DNA from: Thuidium tamariscinum
Taxonomy: Eukaryota > Streptophyta > Bryopsida > Hypnales > Thuidiaceae
NCBI GenBank assembly: GCA_947034885.2
Contig: OX344749.2
Location: 43,119,682-43,183,681 of the forward strand
Length of the DNA: 64,000 nt
Direction of reading: 5' to 3'
Shown here: one piece after another, positions 35,659-47,815 of the stretch
Position numbering within the stretch: the first letter of the stretch is position 1
Layout of the letters: each line of letters begins with the position of its first letter
The notes under the pieces: generated by a model
Told to the model about the DNA's origin: nothing
The model's input: the letters and a program-made list of their open reading frames with translations, nothing else
The model's database searches: none
Program-made: the position numbers and the translations under genes

Positions 35659-38158
35659 ATAAGAGGATTTATGGGCCCCCAGGAGACCGTTTCAGGGGTG
35701 TTCCCCGAAATTGTTCCCACTGCTGCAGACCAGCACCCTGCTGATCTGAATTTTTGAATTTTGAAAAAAAAAATTAAAATTTTTTTTTTTCAAAAAACTT
35801 CAGATAATATTAAAGAGAAAAAAAATGATTTAAAAAAAATATATATATATATATATATATTTTCAAAAAAATATTTTAATAATATTTAATATTTAATTAA
35901 AATTAATTTTTAAAAAAAAATTCTGACGTGATAGTCGCTCGACCACATCAGCATCGCGTTCCCAGAGTTCCCAATGCGTTCCCAGCGTTTGGGAACTCGC
36001 AATCTCTTACAGTAGCTGAAAATCCTCTTATGCTTATATTGATTGATTATTTGTGTTTGATATCACAAACCAAATCAATAGTTGAAATTCCAAAACCAAT
36101 ATCAATACTAGTCGCTTATTCCAACAATCTTTTGTGAAGATTAATCTTTTATTTTATAGAATCATAGTCTATAAATTTTAATCAAATTAAGAAAAATTAC
36201 CTAAATTTCATATCAACTAGTAATAACAATTTGTAAACATAAGTCTAGAAGTTCTTTTACTACAAAAAGTCAATTCACGGAGAAGAAAATCATAACAATG
36301 TTGATGATAATGATATTGGTATTTATTTTGAATAAAATAAAATAAAATTGAAAAATTGAAAAATTGGTGACACATCAATATGCCTTTAGAAAATTAGAAT
36401 ATTAACTAGTTTATGATATGACAAGTCCAAAAACTTTCTATCTATTGCACCTAATATTTGTCCCAAATAGTCAACATGTCAATAAAAATAATATGAAAAT
36501 ATTTATTAATTGCCTATACATTTGCAATACTAAAACATTGCAAAGAATACATAACATGAATTATTAACTAGTGTCAAGAATTTTTTTTCTGCTATTATTA
36601 ATTTTACATATTATAATAGAAAAAATTCAAAAAAATCTATAATATTTTAAATATTATAAAATAATCATACATTTTTCATATTCACAATATTATTTATAAC
36701 ATGTTGATTAAAGAAGTGTTCTTTAATCATTATTTGATTCTTAACTACTTTGAAATATGACACAAAACATTACAAATAACATAAAAAATGTTTTACTAAG
36801 TGTAAACCTCTCTTTAATTTGTGATAAATCTTGATTTTTCCTATTCATGATCATCTCAATGTATATTGGATGTGATTTCATTATGAATTTTGAATGAAAA
36901 TTTCTATATTATGCATGTCTTTTTATTCAAATCACAATTTTATTCTTCATTCTATTTTTTCCTTTCTTGATCATTTATAAATAGAAATGTTATTAGCAAT
37001 AATAAGAGAACCAAAGATGGATTAAACTCTCCATCTGTTTCTATAGGTTTAGGAGATTTGTGTTTCAATTTTTGTTTTCCCATTTATATAAAACCATATA
37101 AAATCTAAATCTAATTTTGATCTATTCTACAAAATTCAATGTAAATAAATAAGCATTTGAAAGGCATCTCTTGAATTTCTATCAGTTCATATGTATATCC
37201 ATTATTGTATTCTTTAAAGAATTGAAGTCTACTTGTTGAATGATATAAATGTATTGGCAACATGATTTACATGAAACCACAAATGATCTCACTTCAACAA
37301 GATATATTTATTGTATTTTTATTTTTGTAGCTTAAGATTAGAATTCATTTTATATTGAATTGATTATATATATAATACTTCATTTAAAATGTAAAGAAAG
37401 TATTCAATTGGCAATAGTTGTAATACACTAGTCTCATCATATTATTGTGTTGAATCTTTAAAGATTTTTTTAAAAGACTGATGTGCATTGTATTGATGGA
37501 ATATTTGATACATCAATTTGAAAACATCTATAGTACAAAACAATCAAGGTTTCATTTTTGAATAACATAAAATATTTGACATTAATTTCAATACATCTCA
37601 AACTATATATTTCATGTATTGTAGTCTTTATCAATACAACAATGTAATATATTCATATAGAAAATCATTATTTCTTAAAATTTGTTCAATCTTCATATAA
37701 TTCTTACATTGAAAAATTATACATTTGTAGGTAATGTTGTCACAATATTCAATAATGTTTTTTATTATATTATCAAAACACCTATTGCCTTCAAGTATAG
37801 AAGTCCTTCTATGTTTTTAGCACCTCCTCAATGCATATAAACCCTTGTATTTCTTTTTTTTCCAATCTAACCTTTGATTGACAACCCCTAAAGTACTACA
37901 AGTTCCTACAACCTAAAAACGCAAAATTGGCCGCAAAACACAGTTTCGCAGGAATCCTATGTGGTCAAGTGACTGTCATGTCATAAAAAAAATAAAAGAA
38001 TTGAAATTTTTTTTGGACTTATTTTCATATTTCATTACCCAAAATTTTAATTAAAATTTTTTTTTTGGTTAATTGCCGATTGACAGCAGCTAGTAGTTCC
38101 CCCAGTTTTGGGAATAGACCCTGAAACGGCCCTTGCGAGCCCTCAAATCCCTCCTAAT
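35659..38158. mobile_element. ~2.5-kb DNA element with long inverted ends
   Basis: The left ATAAGAGGATTT..GGGC and CCGTTTCAGGGGTGTTCCCC are inverted at the right as GGGAATAGACCCTGAAACGG and GAGCCCTCAAATCCCTCCTAAT. A second inner block, GACGTGATAGTCGCTCGACC, pairs with TGGTCAAGTGACTGTCATGTC near 37965. The inverted ends therefore span roughly 300 bp each, broken by A/T runs. Such long inverted ends suit Mutator-like or fold-back elements. The 1.9 kb in the middle is extremely AT-rich with no transposase frame. No target duplication could be set with confidence. Confidence 0.6.
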
Positions 38159-38365
38159 GGCAACTTTAGGCAGTTCACTACAAATGGAGTTTTTAAATCT
38201 TTTTCTTCAAAGTTTTCACACAACATTTCTCTATGGAGCACCTTTAGTGCCCAACAATTTCATAACTTTTAACTACATAGTTGAAAAGTTATTGTATGAT
38301 ATATGTAGTTCTAATTAGTCTCCGGGCAGTTTTAGTAGAAAAAATATTCTTTAAAAGTAATATAC

Positions 38366-39211
38366 TTAACCCCTAAGCGCTCAAACGACCATTTTCTGGT
38401 CGCTGCCTAACTTCGGGCAGAATTTTCGAGCAAAAAAAAAACTTTTTTCAAAATTTTTTTTTTTTCGGTTTTGAAAAAATTGGGTTTTCTTTGAACATTG
38501 ATATTCAAAACTAAGATCAGTACGGTCAAAAAAAAGTTATAGCAAAAAAAAGGAGAAATAGTACAAAGTGTCTAAAATTGCTTAGTGTTGAAAAACTTAC
38601 TATTTGGGGGAAGTACTGATGCTCTCATTATTAAATACTTTTTATTTTTTACAAGTCAATAAAAACCACAATTTTGACCAATCAAAAAAAAATTCAAATC
38701 ATAAAAATAGAAATTGTATTTTTGGTGAATTTTTGAAGTTATATCTTCAAAATTCATTTGAAGAGAATCTATAAATATTTTTAAAATTTTGATCGTATGT
38801 ATACTTTCTACTTTTTGTGCTTTACATTATCTTCTTTGATGCTAACTTCAAAAAAGTTGTAAAGCTTATATTTTATAACACATTTGTATTTTGTCTTAAT
38901 CCCTTGGGCTTTTAGAGGTTGAATATTTTGCATTTTTCTATAAATCAATAAAAAACACAATTTTGACCAATCAAAAAGAATTTCAAATCTTAAAAATAGA
39001 AATTGTATTTTTGGTGAATTTTTGAAGTTATATCTTCAAAATTCATTTAAAAATAATCTAAAAACATTTTTTTTACTTTGACTGTATGGATACTTTCTAT
39101 TTTTTGTGCTTTACATTATCTTCTTTGATACTAACTTCAAAAAAGTTGTAATGCTTATATTTTATAACACATTTGTATTTTGTCCTAACCCCTTGGGCTT
39201 TTAGGGGTTAA
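38366..39211 (+). mobile_element. TTAA-flanked element, copy C, with duplicated right half
   Basis: TTAA at both edges with CCCCTAAGCGC at the left and GGGCTTTTAGGGG at the right. About 265 bp of the interior occur twice in tandem (about 38655-38920 and 38945-39207). Each copy ends in a family-like right end: an inner CCTTGGGCTTTTAGAGGTTG and the true outer CTTGGGCTTTTAGGGGTTAA. The inner one shows that a right end was copied inside the element. Non-coding; divergence between the halves is low. Confidence 0.72.
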
Positions 39212-39239
39212 GAAATAAAAACTCAAAATTGTTCACTTT

Positions 39240-39850
39240 AGATTTATATTTTAGTGGAAATCTTTGAATCATTCTATTTTGATCAATGAATCAAAAATTA
39301 TGAGGGATTCTAGTTTAAAATAGTTTGTACATAGTAATATAATTTATATTCTACCCAAAAGTTTGAAATAATTTATTCAATTTAATTTTTAATATTTTTG
39401 GAAAAAAAATTAGGTGTAGGTTGTTTATTACAACATAATAGAAATCGGGATTGAAAATTTTCAATTCCATAAAATAATTGTTAATAATTTTGTATTTTAG
39501 ATCATACTCTACTTCTTTCAATTCATTATTTTTTTCCTATATGTTGTACAATTCCAAATGATATCAAATTTTTAAGCATGTAGCTAACTTGATTTGAAGG
39601 ATGAATCCAAAGGGTAACCACAATTTTTAATATTTTTTATAGAAATGTGACCATTTGAAGTGTAGCTGCCCATTTTTTCACAAGGTTAAAAAAAATTATT
39701 TGTCAATTCAAACGCTCATATCTTGCTATCTATGAGATAGAAATTTCTAAAAGAATTCTACATCTTTTCAAACCAATTTACTAGAATATGATATTGCTAC
39801 ATGTGTCCAAAAATGTTTTTCTTAACACTTGGAATTTATACTAGAAATTG
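39240..39850 (-). mobile_element. Truncated reverse copy of the TTAA-flanked family, copy D
   Basis: On the reverse strand this stretch follows the interior of copies A, E and I: a CATAATTTTTGATTCATTGA word, ACAACATATAGGAAAAAA, GTTACCCTTTGGATTCATCC, AGTTAGCTACATGCTT, and a CACATTTCTATAAAAA block. It abuts copy C and lacks recognisable TTAA ends. It is a fragment only. Confidence 0.55.
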
Positions 39851-41700
39851 CAATTTCAAAGCATTTTTAGTGAAGACATAGTCAAAAACTTGCAGGGATT
39901 GTATTAACTTTTGGTCACATCAATCTAAACTATCTAGATTCACCTCAAGATAATATAACATTTCCAAAAGTTCATCTAAGCAAGTATAATTACTCATGTA
40001 CATTCAATTAAACTAGAAGATGGCAAATTTCATTAAAGTGACAAAATTTCAATTCTTTGACACTTCTTACAATTCACACCGTACAATCTAAAATCAAAAT
40101 TTGTCATAGATTTTTAGACTGTATATTTTTTCTAGATGTTTGAAAATCAATATGAGTCCTATATGTCAATTTTCAATTCAAACCATGTGTTCAGATAAAT
40201 GGCATATAGAATACCATCATTTAAATAAAATTTGTCATAAAGATCCTGTGTACCCAAATTCATTAGGTTTAAGGCATGATAGAAGGTAAAAAATTGGGCT
40301 TAGGAAAAAAAATCACTGAAATGATTTAAGAACAAAGAATTTGGCAGCATTGGCTAAGAAAAATTCTTTGACCTTCATATTTGACGTACAACATGAAACT
40401 CAATTAATACTAATTTAGAGTTATGGAATGTATCTCCTGCACTATAAAATACATTCTTTTCTTAGAGGTGAAACAAAAACATAATTTGAAAACTAATGAT
40501 GAATTCAAAATATACCTATAATTTTTTATTTTCTTCTCATTTATTAGTGTTGCAATTATTCCATCCAAAATTTTCAAAATAAGTTCTATTTCTTGCCAAA
40601 AAGTATAATAAGATTGTTTATTAATGTGATATTTATTTTGTCTAGAATTTTCAAAATAAATTTCAATGCTCACAAAAAAGAATAACCAAAATATAAGTGT
40701 TCTTCAGTATATTATTTTATAGTCGTAGATTATAAATATCAATATAGATAGTGAATATAGATCAAGTATGTTATTACCAAGAAGATATTGATTGCATCTT
40801 CTTGGTACATAGTAGGAAGGTATTGTGGACATACAAAAGAGACATTTTACTTTCAAAAATGAACAAGATGTTGAAGAAGATCCTCTACTCTAGTGTCAAT
40901 AGCCTATACCCCTTTACTATAGATATTCAATCTTTCACATGCACCACAGATGGTGAATCTTCTTCTCCATCTTCATTTATTGTTTGAAAATTCAACTTCT
41001 TTGATAATCACAAGATCTTTTGTTTCATGCTCGCTTCTTGTTTTAAAAGAAGGGGGGATGTTGGTGATTGATATGTCATAATTTTCTCTCAAAATTGCAA
41101 ACAAACCTTTATAATCTACTACTCTATCTAACAAAACATTCAATGGCAAGAGCTAGTGTTTTGCCCTCACGTGCTTCAACATTTATATTAAGGACAATGA
41201 CACAAGGCTTGCAGACATTGTTTAGTCCAACTAACTTCTCATTCATCCATTGCAATATTTGAATCTTGAAAAGACAGCCTTTTGTAATGACCAATTTCAT
41301 GAAATTGCAATAAATGATATTTTGTAAATGCTATTTATTCTAAAATGTAAACAAAGGTATACAAAAAGTTGAGGCATCAAGCGTTTAACCTTTAAACATC
41401 AACAACGACATTTTATGGCTAACAAATGACAATGAATCTTTCCTTGTAGGACAAAAGTGCATCTATTCATCCCTGGTATTAAGGGTGGAAAGGAGAGATC
41501 TTCTCCAATACTTTGACTTCCAGTGAGTATAATTGGCTTATTCAAAGTAAATGATGTCACAAGGTATCACAATGCATGATTTGTTTTTTTTAATTTCAAA
41601 ACGAACCAAATCCGACTCACAAAAGAAGGAATAGAAAACCATTCTCACACACATGCCACGATTCCAGTGAGAACTAATAAGCATCAGGAGTTGGGAGGAT
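39851..41700. other. AT-rich spacer with short unassigned frames
   Basis: No gene is supported. Frames at about 40410-40673 (-), 40751-40987 (+) and 41068-41262 (+) are short and resemble no family I recognise. An inverted pair ACCAAGAAGATATTGATTGC / GCATCTTCTTGGT at 40778-40808 forms a small hairpin. The stretch may contain remains of an unidentified repeat. Confidence 0.4.
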
Positions 41701-41748
41701 CCCAAAAGGAAGAGCCACTGTTGAAGTCTGGAACACATTCTCCACTGA

Positions 41749-42391
41749 GAAGCTCTACTGTTGAGAGCTTCGAAATTGGATTCTCTCCCCCAGCAAATCG
41801 ATGAGCACCTTGCAATTCTATTTGCAATGGACAGTTTCTTCATGCATCGAATCATTCAAGCTTGCACTTTCGTTTTGGATGCTGCCGGTACTGATACCGA
41901 TCCCTGCACAGTGAAGCTCAAGATCGATATTCTGCGTTTCATTGTGGATGGAATTTGCCGAAATCTCAGGGACTTCAGGTTGAGCACCTTCTCCAATGTG
42001 CGAAGCCTCTCTGCATCCGATCCAACAACCTGGAAAATTCGTGAAGCTGCGGAGTGAGAGTGTCGCGCTGTACAGAAATCATGACCTCTGTAACGTCCTA
42101 AAGGTATCTTTTGAGTGGACCCATCTGAATGTTACCCAACAATTGCAAAATATATTAAAACAATATGATTTGAACTCAACTGACCCAATGTTGAAAATGG
42201 CATCTGCTTGTTCGTCACAAGAAGGAATTCGTCTCGACCTGTTTGAAGTGACGGATGCAAGAGATTGCTTTCTTCAAAAAATTTGAACTCCTGATGCAAA
42301 AGGATGTAAATGAATGGGAGAAGAATGCCAGAAAATTGTTCAAGCAGGTTGAATACCGTGATTCTTCCTTTCAATCAAGGGTTTAGGAACT
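41749..42391 (+). CDS. Unrecognised coding-like tract (gene with short introns or pseudogene)
   Basis: Three + strand blocks have balanced codon use unlike the surrounding AT-rich DNA: about 41749-42057, 42045-42284 and 42279-42391, each in a different frame. The first, with an ATG at 41827, contains KIDILRFIVDGICRNLRDF; the third contains FELLMQKDVNEWEKNARK. Possible splice donors (CTTCAG|GTTGAG at 41977 and CTAAAG|GTATCT at 42102) and an acceptor (TGTACAG at 42074) could reconcile the first blocks as exons, but no complete model is convincing. I do not recognise the family and give no function. A decayed gene is as likely as a live one. Confidence 0.35.
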
Positions 42392-42399
42392 CTTTTCAA

Positions 42400-44190
42400 G
42401 AGTGGTATGCCTTACAATTCTCTGTAGTTGCATGCATTGGTTCCTTATTGTAGGACCCTGCATATTATTCTTCAAGGACAAGGTCTACAGTGCTTGGCAT
42501 ACTTTCTTCCTGTGTTTTGATGCTTCTGGAATTTGCATATTCGGCAGTCAACAACACGACCGTCGTTTCCAGTACTCACGACGACCTTGGCCGCGAAACC
42601 CTATTTGAAAAATGTGACAACGATTGTGATAATTGCCAGTCAATTCCGCCACAAAGCTCGAGACTCGCTGGTACACCACCACCGAAAGCGGTAGCGAAGA
42701 TCGACTATCAAACCAAGAGATTAGATCTTGCCGCAGATTCCGCCCAGTGGGCGCCAGCAGAGTGCGGACTTGTGAACTTGTGAACGAGCAGGGGCGGTGT
42801 CGGAAAATCTGCTGCTGGGGCGTCATTTTCTCCCAGCCAATTCGGATATACCCTCGACAACACAATCACACAATTACGGCCACTGCTCCTCACTCCAGCA
42901 GTCCAGCAGTCCAGCTAATTGAATAAGTTACTATTAACTTCAGCTTATTCCCGGTATCCATGGAGTCGGCATACTGACACGACACAACTACTCCCCAAAA
43001 CGATAAAACATACTGACATTCGCATTATATTATTACTCCACAATTTTGCATAAAACAAGGTACAGAATAACAGAATACAGACAGAAGATGCCAGGCCTAA
43101 AGAAAAAAATGGAATTATTCCGATGCCCTGGCACCTTGGAGAAATTCAACTCGGGGATGTTCCCATATCCCCCGGGTCCGCAACGACTGTAATGAATCCA
43201 TGGCTTCAGTCCAGTTGTTATTATCCACTCAGACCAGTGGTGGTGGAAAATTCTCGTGGATTCATTCATTCATTCCATGTGGCTGGCAGGTGCGAAGGAA
43301 TCCGTGTCGCCAAGGCTACAGCCAGCGCAATCGACAAGGTCGTGCCCCGAGATCCGTGAACGATGCCTTCCCCCAACTTTGGGCGGTAAGCGGTCTTAGA
43401 TTGGATTCTCTCGTGACGGACGCAGTGAAGCCAAGCAAGGCAGGCATATTCATCATAGATTTCAGGGCAGCGTGTCGGGTACATCACCACATTCCTGCAT
43501 CTTGCCAACCAAACCAAACCCTAATTCCCCAACTTCCCCCAATTTGCCCCAATTTGCCCCAAACTTGACCAATTTTACTACAAATTTGCTCGAATTGGGC
43601 CAGATTGACCCGAAACTTCGAAGAGGGTTCAGAATTACGGGTTGGCTGGGTCCCAGATTAGAGGAGGGCCACGATGTGGATGGCGGCCCGAGATTCTTGA
43701 CAAGCTGACTGGCTGGCTGGACGGATCCTGAATAGGAATATGCCACCACGGGATGAGACTGACGGAGCTGCTTGCGCGGCATCAGCTCAGCTTCCGTCCG
43801 GGCTGGCGTGCATGGACTGACTGATGATGATTCTGCCTTCTCTGACTCTTCCGTCCGTTCGGTCCGGCGACGGACGGAATCCTCGGGTTGGGTGCGAATC
43901 ATGTCGCAAGCATCGCGGGGAGGATCCCACCATATCTCCGTCGTCCGCGGGGCCCGTTGGGAGAAAAACAATGAAAGCGCCGGCTTTCCAGCACAGCAAG
44001 GAAGAAGAAGAAGAAGCAGCAGCAGCAGCAGCAGAAGAACGGAAGCAGCGGCAGCACTGCCTGCAGAGAACACGAATGAGACACGACGACTGGGACACCA
44101 CTGCAGCACAGCTGGCTGGGGCGGCCTGGGGACCTCCGCCCGTTCTTCGCTGGCGGGGGGAATTAGAAGCGCTCTATTTTTCAAATTCAA
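42400..44190. other. GC-richer island of unknown content
   Basis: The composition matches the genic parts of the window. It includes an exact AAACCCTAA telo box at 43508-43516, a run of imperfect CCCCAATTTG repeats at 43526-43565 and a GAA/CAG microsatellite at 44001-44039. Many overlapping frames on both strands exist, the longest (43462-44190, -) containing a Leu run that is only the microsatellite translated. Nothing matches a known protein. It may be the promoter and first exons of a gene whose body lies at 41.7-42.4 kb on the other side, or a decayed gene. Confidence 0.35.
44001..44039 (+). repeat. (GAA)n(GCA)n microsatellite
   Basis: Five GAA units run into six GCA units and then into GAAGAACGGAAGCAGCGGCAGC, so the triplet pattern decays downstream. 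It creates artificial poly-Leu, poly-Glu and poly-Ala frames on both strands. Confidence 0.95.
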
Positions 44191-44191
44191 A

Positions 44192-44372
44192 CTAAGGTAA
44201 GGTGGTAAACTATACCTAGGTTATTCCATTGCCGTCAGAATTGGAGCAAGCCCATTGTTGGCAAAATTGTAATGGCAGTGTGCATTCAAGTTTTCAAATG
44301 TATACCATAGTTACAATTTTGTTCACAATGGGCTTGCTCCAATTCTTACCACGACGGTGTGGTTTACCTCAG
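44192..44372. mobile_element. 181-bp MITE with imperfect inverted ends
   Basis: The tips CTAAGGTAA and TTACCTCAG are near-inverted. The best paired part, AATTGGAGCAAGCCCATTGT (from 44240) with ACAATGGGCTTGCTCCAATT (to 44345), is perfect over 20 bases and continues into AAAATTGTAA / TTACAATTTT. No coding capacity. A diverged relative lies near 44868-44985. No target duplication could be fixed. Confidence 0.65.
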
Positions 44373-44379
44373 TGTGTTC

Positions 44380-44615
44380 TATGTTGTTGCCAAAGCTGAA
44401 ATAAAAGTGCAAATAATTTTCTAATTTTTTTACCCAAGTATAACTTCAAAATTAAATAAATTTCACATCATAGGTCTAAATGCCATGAAATCAAGCCCAA
44501 GCACCCCTCCTAGTCAAGAGCTTTCTAATGGTAAGCTTATAAAGAACACAATTGGCGGATAGAAGGTCTAGCAAATCTCAAGACAATAAACAAAGCAATA
44601 TAGCCTAAGTTAAGG
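44380..44615 (+). repeat. Dispersed repeat family R1, copy 4
   Basis: Fourth R1 copy, about 41 kb from the others and in the same orientation: GTTGTTGCCAAAGCTGAAAT, ACTTCAAAATTAAATA, GGTCTAAATGCCATGAAATC, CACCCCTCCTAGTCAAGAGC and AATAAACAAAGCAATA. Non-coding. Confidence 0.5.
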
Positions 44616-45589
44616 TATAGATGCAGATGTGATTTTTCAAAAAATTGACCATTTTTGTTAATTTCAACCCTAAGAAGAAGAAAGCAAAGAATTTCACTAT
44701 TTTCAAATGGTTTGGAAGTAGAGTCTTGTCATGAGAAATAGCATCCTTGCCACCCTTGTGCCTCTTTACGTTCTTTCTCATAACAAGAGTCTATTTTCAT
44801 ATTACTTCATCCTTTGTATTTAGACCACCCTTAACACTTGAATAATTGGAGTCATTTGATGATACCAATGTGAACAAGCCTATTGTGGACAAAACTCAAT
44901 TGGTGGTATTTGTTTAAGTTCTAAAGTATACACTATCATTATAATTATGCCTGCAATAGGCTCGCGTCTATTGATATTCATCATGGGCTTTGTCACCTTT
45001 ACCTCTAAAGGCCTATGCAAACGTTTTATCTTCAAAATCTAAATTCAAGGTTTGCATGAGTCTTTCCAAAATGCATTAAGAAAAAAGTTTTTGCAATTTG
45101 TCAAGTTATTTTTTCATAATCCACCTAAAAAATTTAATTGGGACAAAATCTTTGCCTTGGGGTGATTTTTCATAGTTAAACACTATAAGAAATGCTCATT
45201 AGAGATTTTCTTAGAAAATCTAGCTCCGTGAGGTCATTCCAAGATCAAATATTTCATAGACTAGATTTTTTCAAGAAATAAACTCAATCTTTAGAGAAGA
45301 TTTGATCTTCTACAAAGAAACAACTATTTAGTATTTGATTTTGTTTGAACAAAAGAAGATTTAAAGATATTTATAGTGCCCCTTTTCAATGCAACCTATA
45401 CTAATCAATATTCTCCTCCTTATTTCCTTTTTTTACACTTTTTAATAACCCACATGTTCCCTTTTTCTATAAGAGATTGGAAACAAAGGCATGCAGCATT
45501 TGCAAGTAGCAATAGTTGTAGAGGTGGAGAGGATAACTTATTAGGTTCATGCATTTTAAAGGGAGGAATCCAAGGTGATTTTTAGCATC
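44616..45589. other. AT-rich spacer with a diverged MITE relative
   Basis: Contains a decayed inverted pair at about 44876-44960 (AACAAGCCTATTGTGGACAA with TGCCTGCAATAGGCTC) related to the MITE at 44192-44372. Nothing else is recognised. Confidence 0.4.
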
Positions 45590-46060
45590 ACATGCCCCAT
45601 TGCTCTCACTTTGACTTGAAGGAAGTTTGCATTGCTCATACAATGTTAGTTTCATTGCAACTTGTGAGTACAAAGGCTATTTGCATATAGTAGAAATGTG
45701 TTTTTTCAATGCAAATTTCTTTGTGAGATTGCTTGGGAATGCACCCTTGCTTTGTCATATTCACCAGATTTATTTGTGATAAGATTGTGCAAGAAAAAAA
45801 TATTCATATACAAAGGACCAAAGTTGAAGAATGCAACCCTAATCCTAAAGGATGGTAGTATTGTTCATACAATGTAAATATTATTGCAACTTTTTGTGTT
45901 TCAATGCCATTTACATATAGTAAAAATTATTTCCTCAGTGCTAATTTCTTTGTGAGATTACTTGGAAATTCACACTTTCTCTATGATATTTACTTGAAAT
46001 AGGATTTTGCAAGAAAAAAATTATTATTTACAAAGGACCAAAATTCATTGGGTCATTTCT
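45590..46060 (+). repeat. Two-copy tandem repeat, ~235-bp unit
   Basis: The halves 45590-45835 and about 45836-46060 share CATACAATGT, ATTGCAACTT, TTTCTTTGTGAGATT.CTTGG, a GATAAGATTGTGCAAGAAAA or ATAGGATTTTGCAAGAAAAA word and TACAAAGGACCAAA. Diverged, non-coding; a short frame at 46007-46195 runs past the second copy and is not supported. Confidence 0.6.
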
Positions 46061-46705
46061 AGCCACAAACATCTTAAAAGGGATCCATATCAAAACATAA
46101 GGTGGAGGCACCAATTGTTGATCACACCCAGTAGCCAACCTATAAGGGTGCAATATTTCCAATCAAGGCTAAATAAATTTCCAACTAGAGCTTGAATTAC
46201 ATGGTCCTTCTTAAAAGCTAAGACTAATAAGATAATGACACATGTCCCAAATTAGTGAGCGGAAGAAGTGAGCAGAAAGTAGTTATGGAATGATCAAAAT
46301 TGGAAGACTCTAGACATTGGCCATCAATGAAATGCACTTTTTGCTTCCCAAAATTCACTATAAATACAATTTTGGGAATAAAATTCTGAAAATTTTGCTA
46401 TTCCCATGTTTCTTATTTTATTACAAGGGAAAAATGTCCACCACTTCATATTGTGCATCATCTACTCAACAATTGCTTAAATAATGGGGTACTAGTACCT
46501 CCATCTTAAGGTAGACCAACCTAATTCCATCTCCAACTCATTTCTATCACCCTATTTTTGACCCCATTTCCATCCATTCCACCATTCAAATTTGTCCAGA
46601 AACGAGCCAATTTCGTTTAGAAATCTGACAAAATCAGTGCATTTAATTGTGTCATTTAGGGTAACATCGTAATAGCTGATTGGTGAAAATCTAGATGCTT
46701 ATAGA

Positions 46706-46991
46706 CAGGGTTTTTTTTTGGGCCTCATGAGGCCCAAAGGCCTCAAAAAAAATTGAGTTGCACCAAGCCTATAGAAAAATTTTGAAGAAAAATTGGATGA
46801 TAATGCCAAATTGCTCCAATTTTTTCAAATAAATTGGATGAAATTGCCAATTTTCAATGAAATTCATCCAAATATGTAGATGAAAAGATAGTTCTATTCC
46901 AAATATAGATGAATACTAAAATATTTGGCTTTATCATTTTCTCATATGTTGCCACTTTAGCACTTCTCTAAAAACCAAAAAAAAAACCCTG
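46706..46991. mobile_element. hAT-like MITE with 8-bp target duplication
   Basis: The element starts CAGGGTTTTTTTTTGG and ends CCAAAAAAAAAACCCTG, inverted tips of about 16 bp. It is flanked by CTTATAGA (46698-46705) and CTTATAGG (46992-46999), a duplication matching at 7 of 8 positions. An 8-bp duplication and a CAGGG tip are typical of hAT elements. The 286-bp body has no coding frame. Confidence 0.75.
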
Positions 46992-46999
46992 CTTATAGG

Positions 47000-47815
47000 G
47001 ACATAAGAAGGTGGTTATGGGTTGTTATTAGGGTGTTCATGACCCTAGTCATGGGCACTTTTGTAAATTAAGGCTGAAGACTTCAAAAATTCACAAAAAT
47101 TACAATTTTGATCAGAAATTTATAATTCCACTTGGGTTTAATTCATGAAACATGCGCATCCCTGTGAAAAATATGTGTCCCTCTTGGAATTAGCAAGATA
47201 GTCAAATTGCAAATCAAGATGGTAATAGGTTGGTCTATCTTAGCGAGGGTGAAAGATCCCTTCACACGGCTGCCACACATGATCCTGGTGATCAGACATG
47301 GGCAGGCTCTGCATGAACTGAAGAAGAATCGCTGAAATGCGGAGAATCATTTGGAGCTCTTGATGCAGCTCGGACCTAACTTAAAGGGGCAGGTCTGACC
47401 ATCCAACCCTAAAATCACATGGAAAAGGAGCACCAACTAAGTTCACTGTAGTGCAACCTATTGGTTCAATAATTAGAGTATTTGGGTGATGTAGGACATG
47501 AAAGTGGTCATTTGAAGTTTGCACCCTCTCGTTGCTGGTAACGTAGATATGTTAGGAAATTCTAAATTTCCAAAATTTATTGCAAATGACAAATACAAAA
47601 AATTAGTATTTTCCTTAGGGATAAAACTGCAAACTTTAAATGACCACTTTAACATCCTACTCTTGGTGACTACTTGGACATGGAGAACCCCATCCCTCGA
47701 AGATTAAATAAGCTTACATCATAATTTCTTAAGTTTTTTTACTTTTCATTTTCACCAAATGCCAGCCCACTTCAAATTCTATAGGAGGAAGCTCTTGAAT
47801 GGAGCGGGTTCTAAA
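47000..47815. other. AT-rich spacer, no gene seen
   Basis: A slightly GC-richer patch at about 47245-47440 has no supported frame or RNA. No transposon borders identified. Confidence 0.45.

Noticed and set aside
35842-35860. AT dinucleotide run as a replication or regulatory element
   Set aside because: It is a simple (AT)n tract inside the AT-rich part of the long-TIR element.
42490-42783. Frame resembling a small secreted protein with a hydrophobic start
   Set aside because: It opens with GTG rather than ATG, has no in-frame ATG before the hydrophobic part, and no cysteine pattern of a known family.
43462-44190. 242-codon minus-strand frame with a long Leu run
   Set aside because: The Leu run is the translated triplet microsatellite, the rest resembles no protein, and competing frames of similar length exist on both strands.
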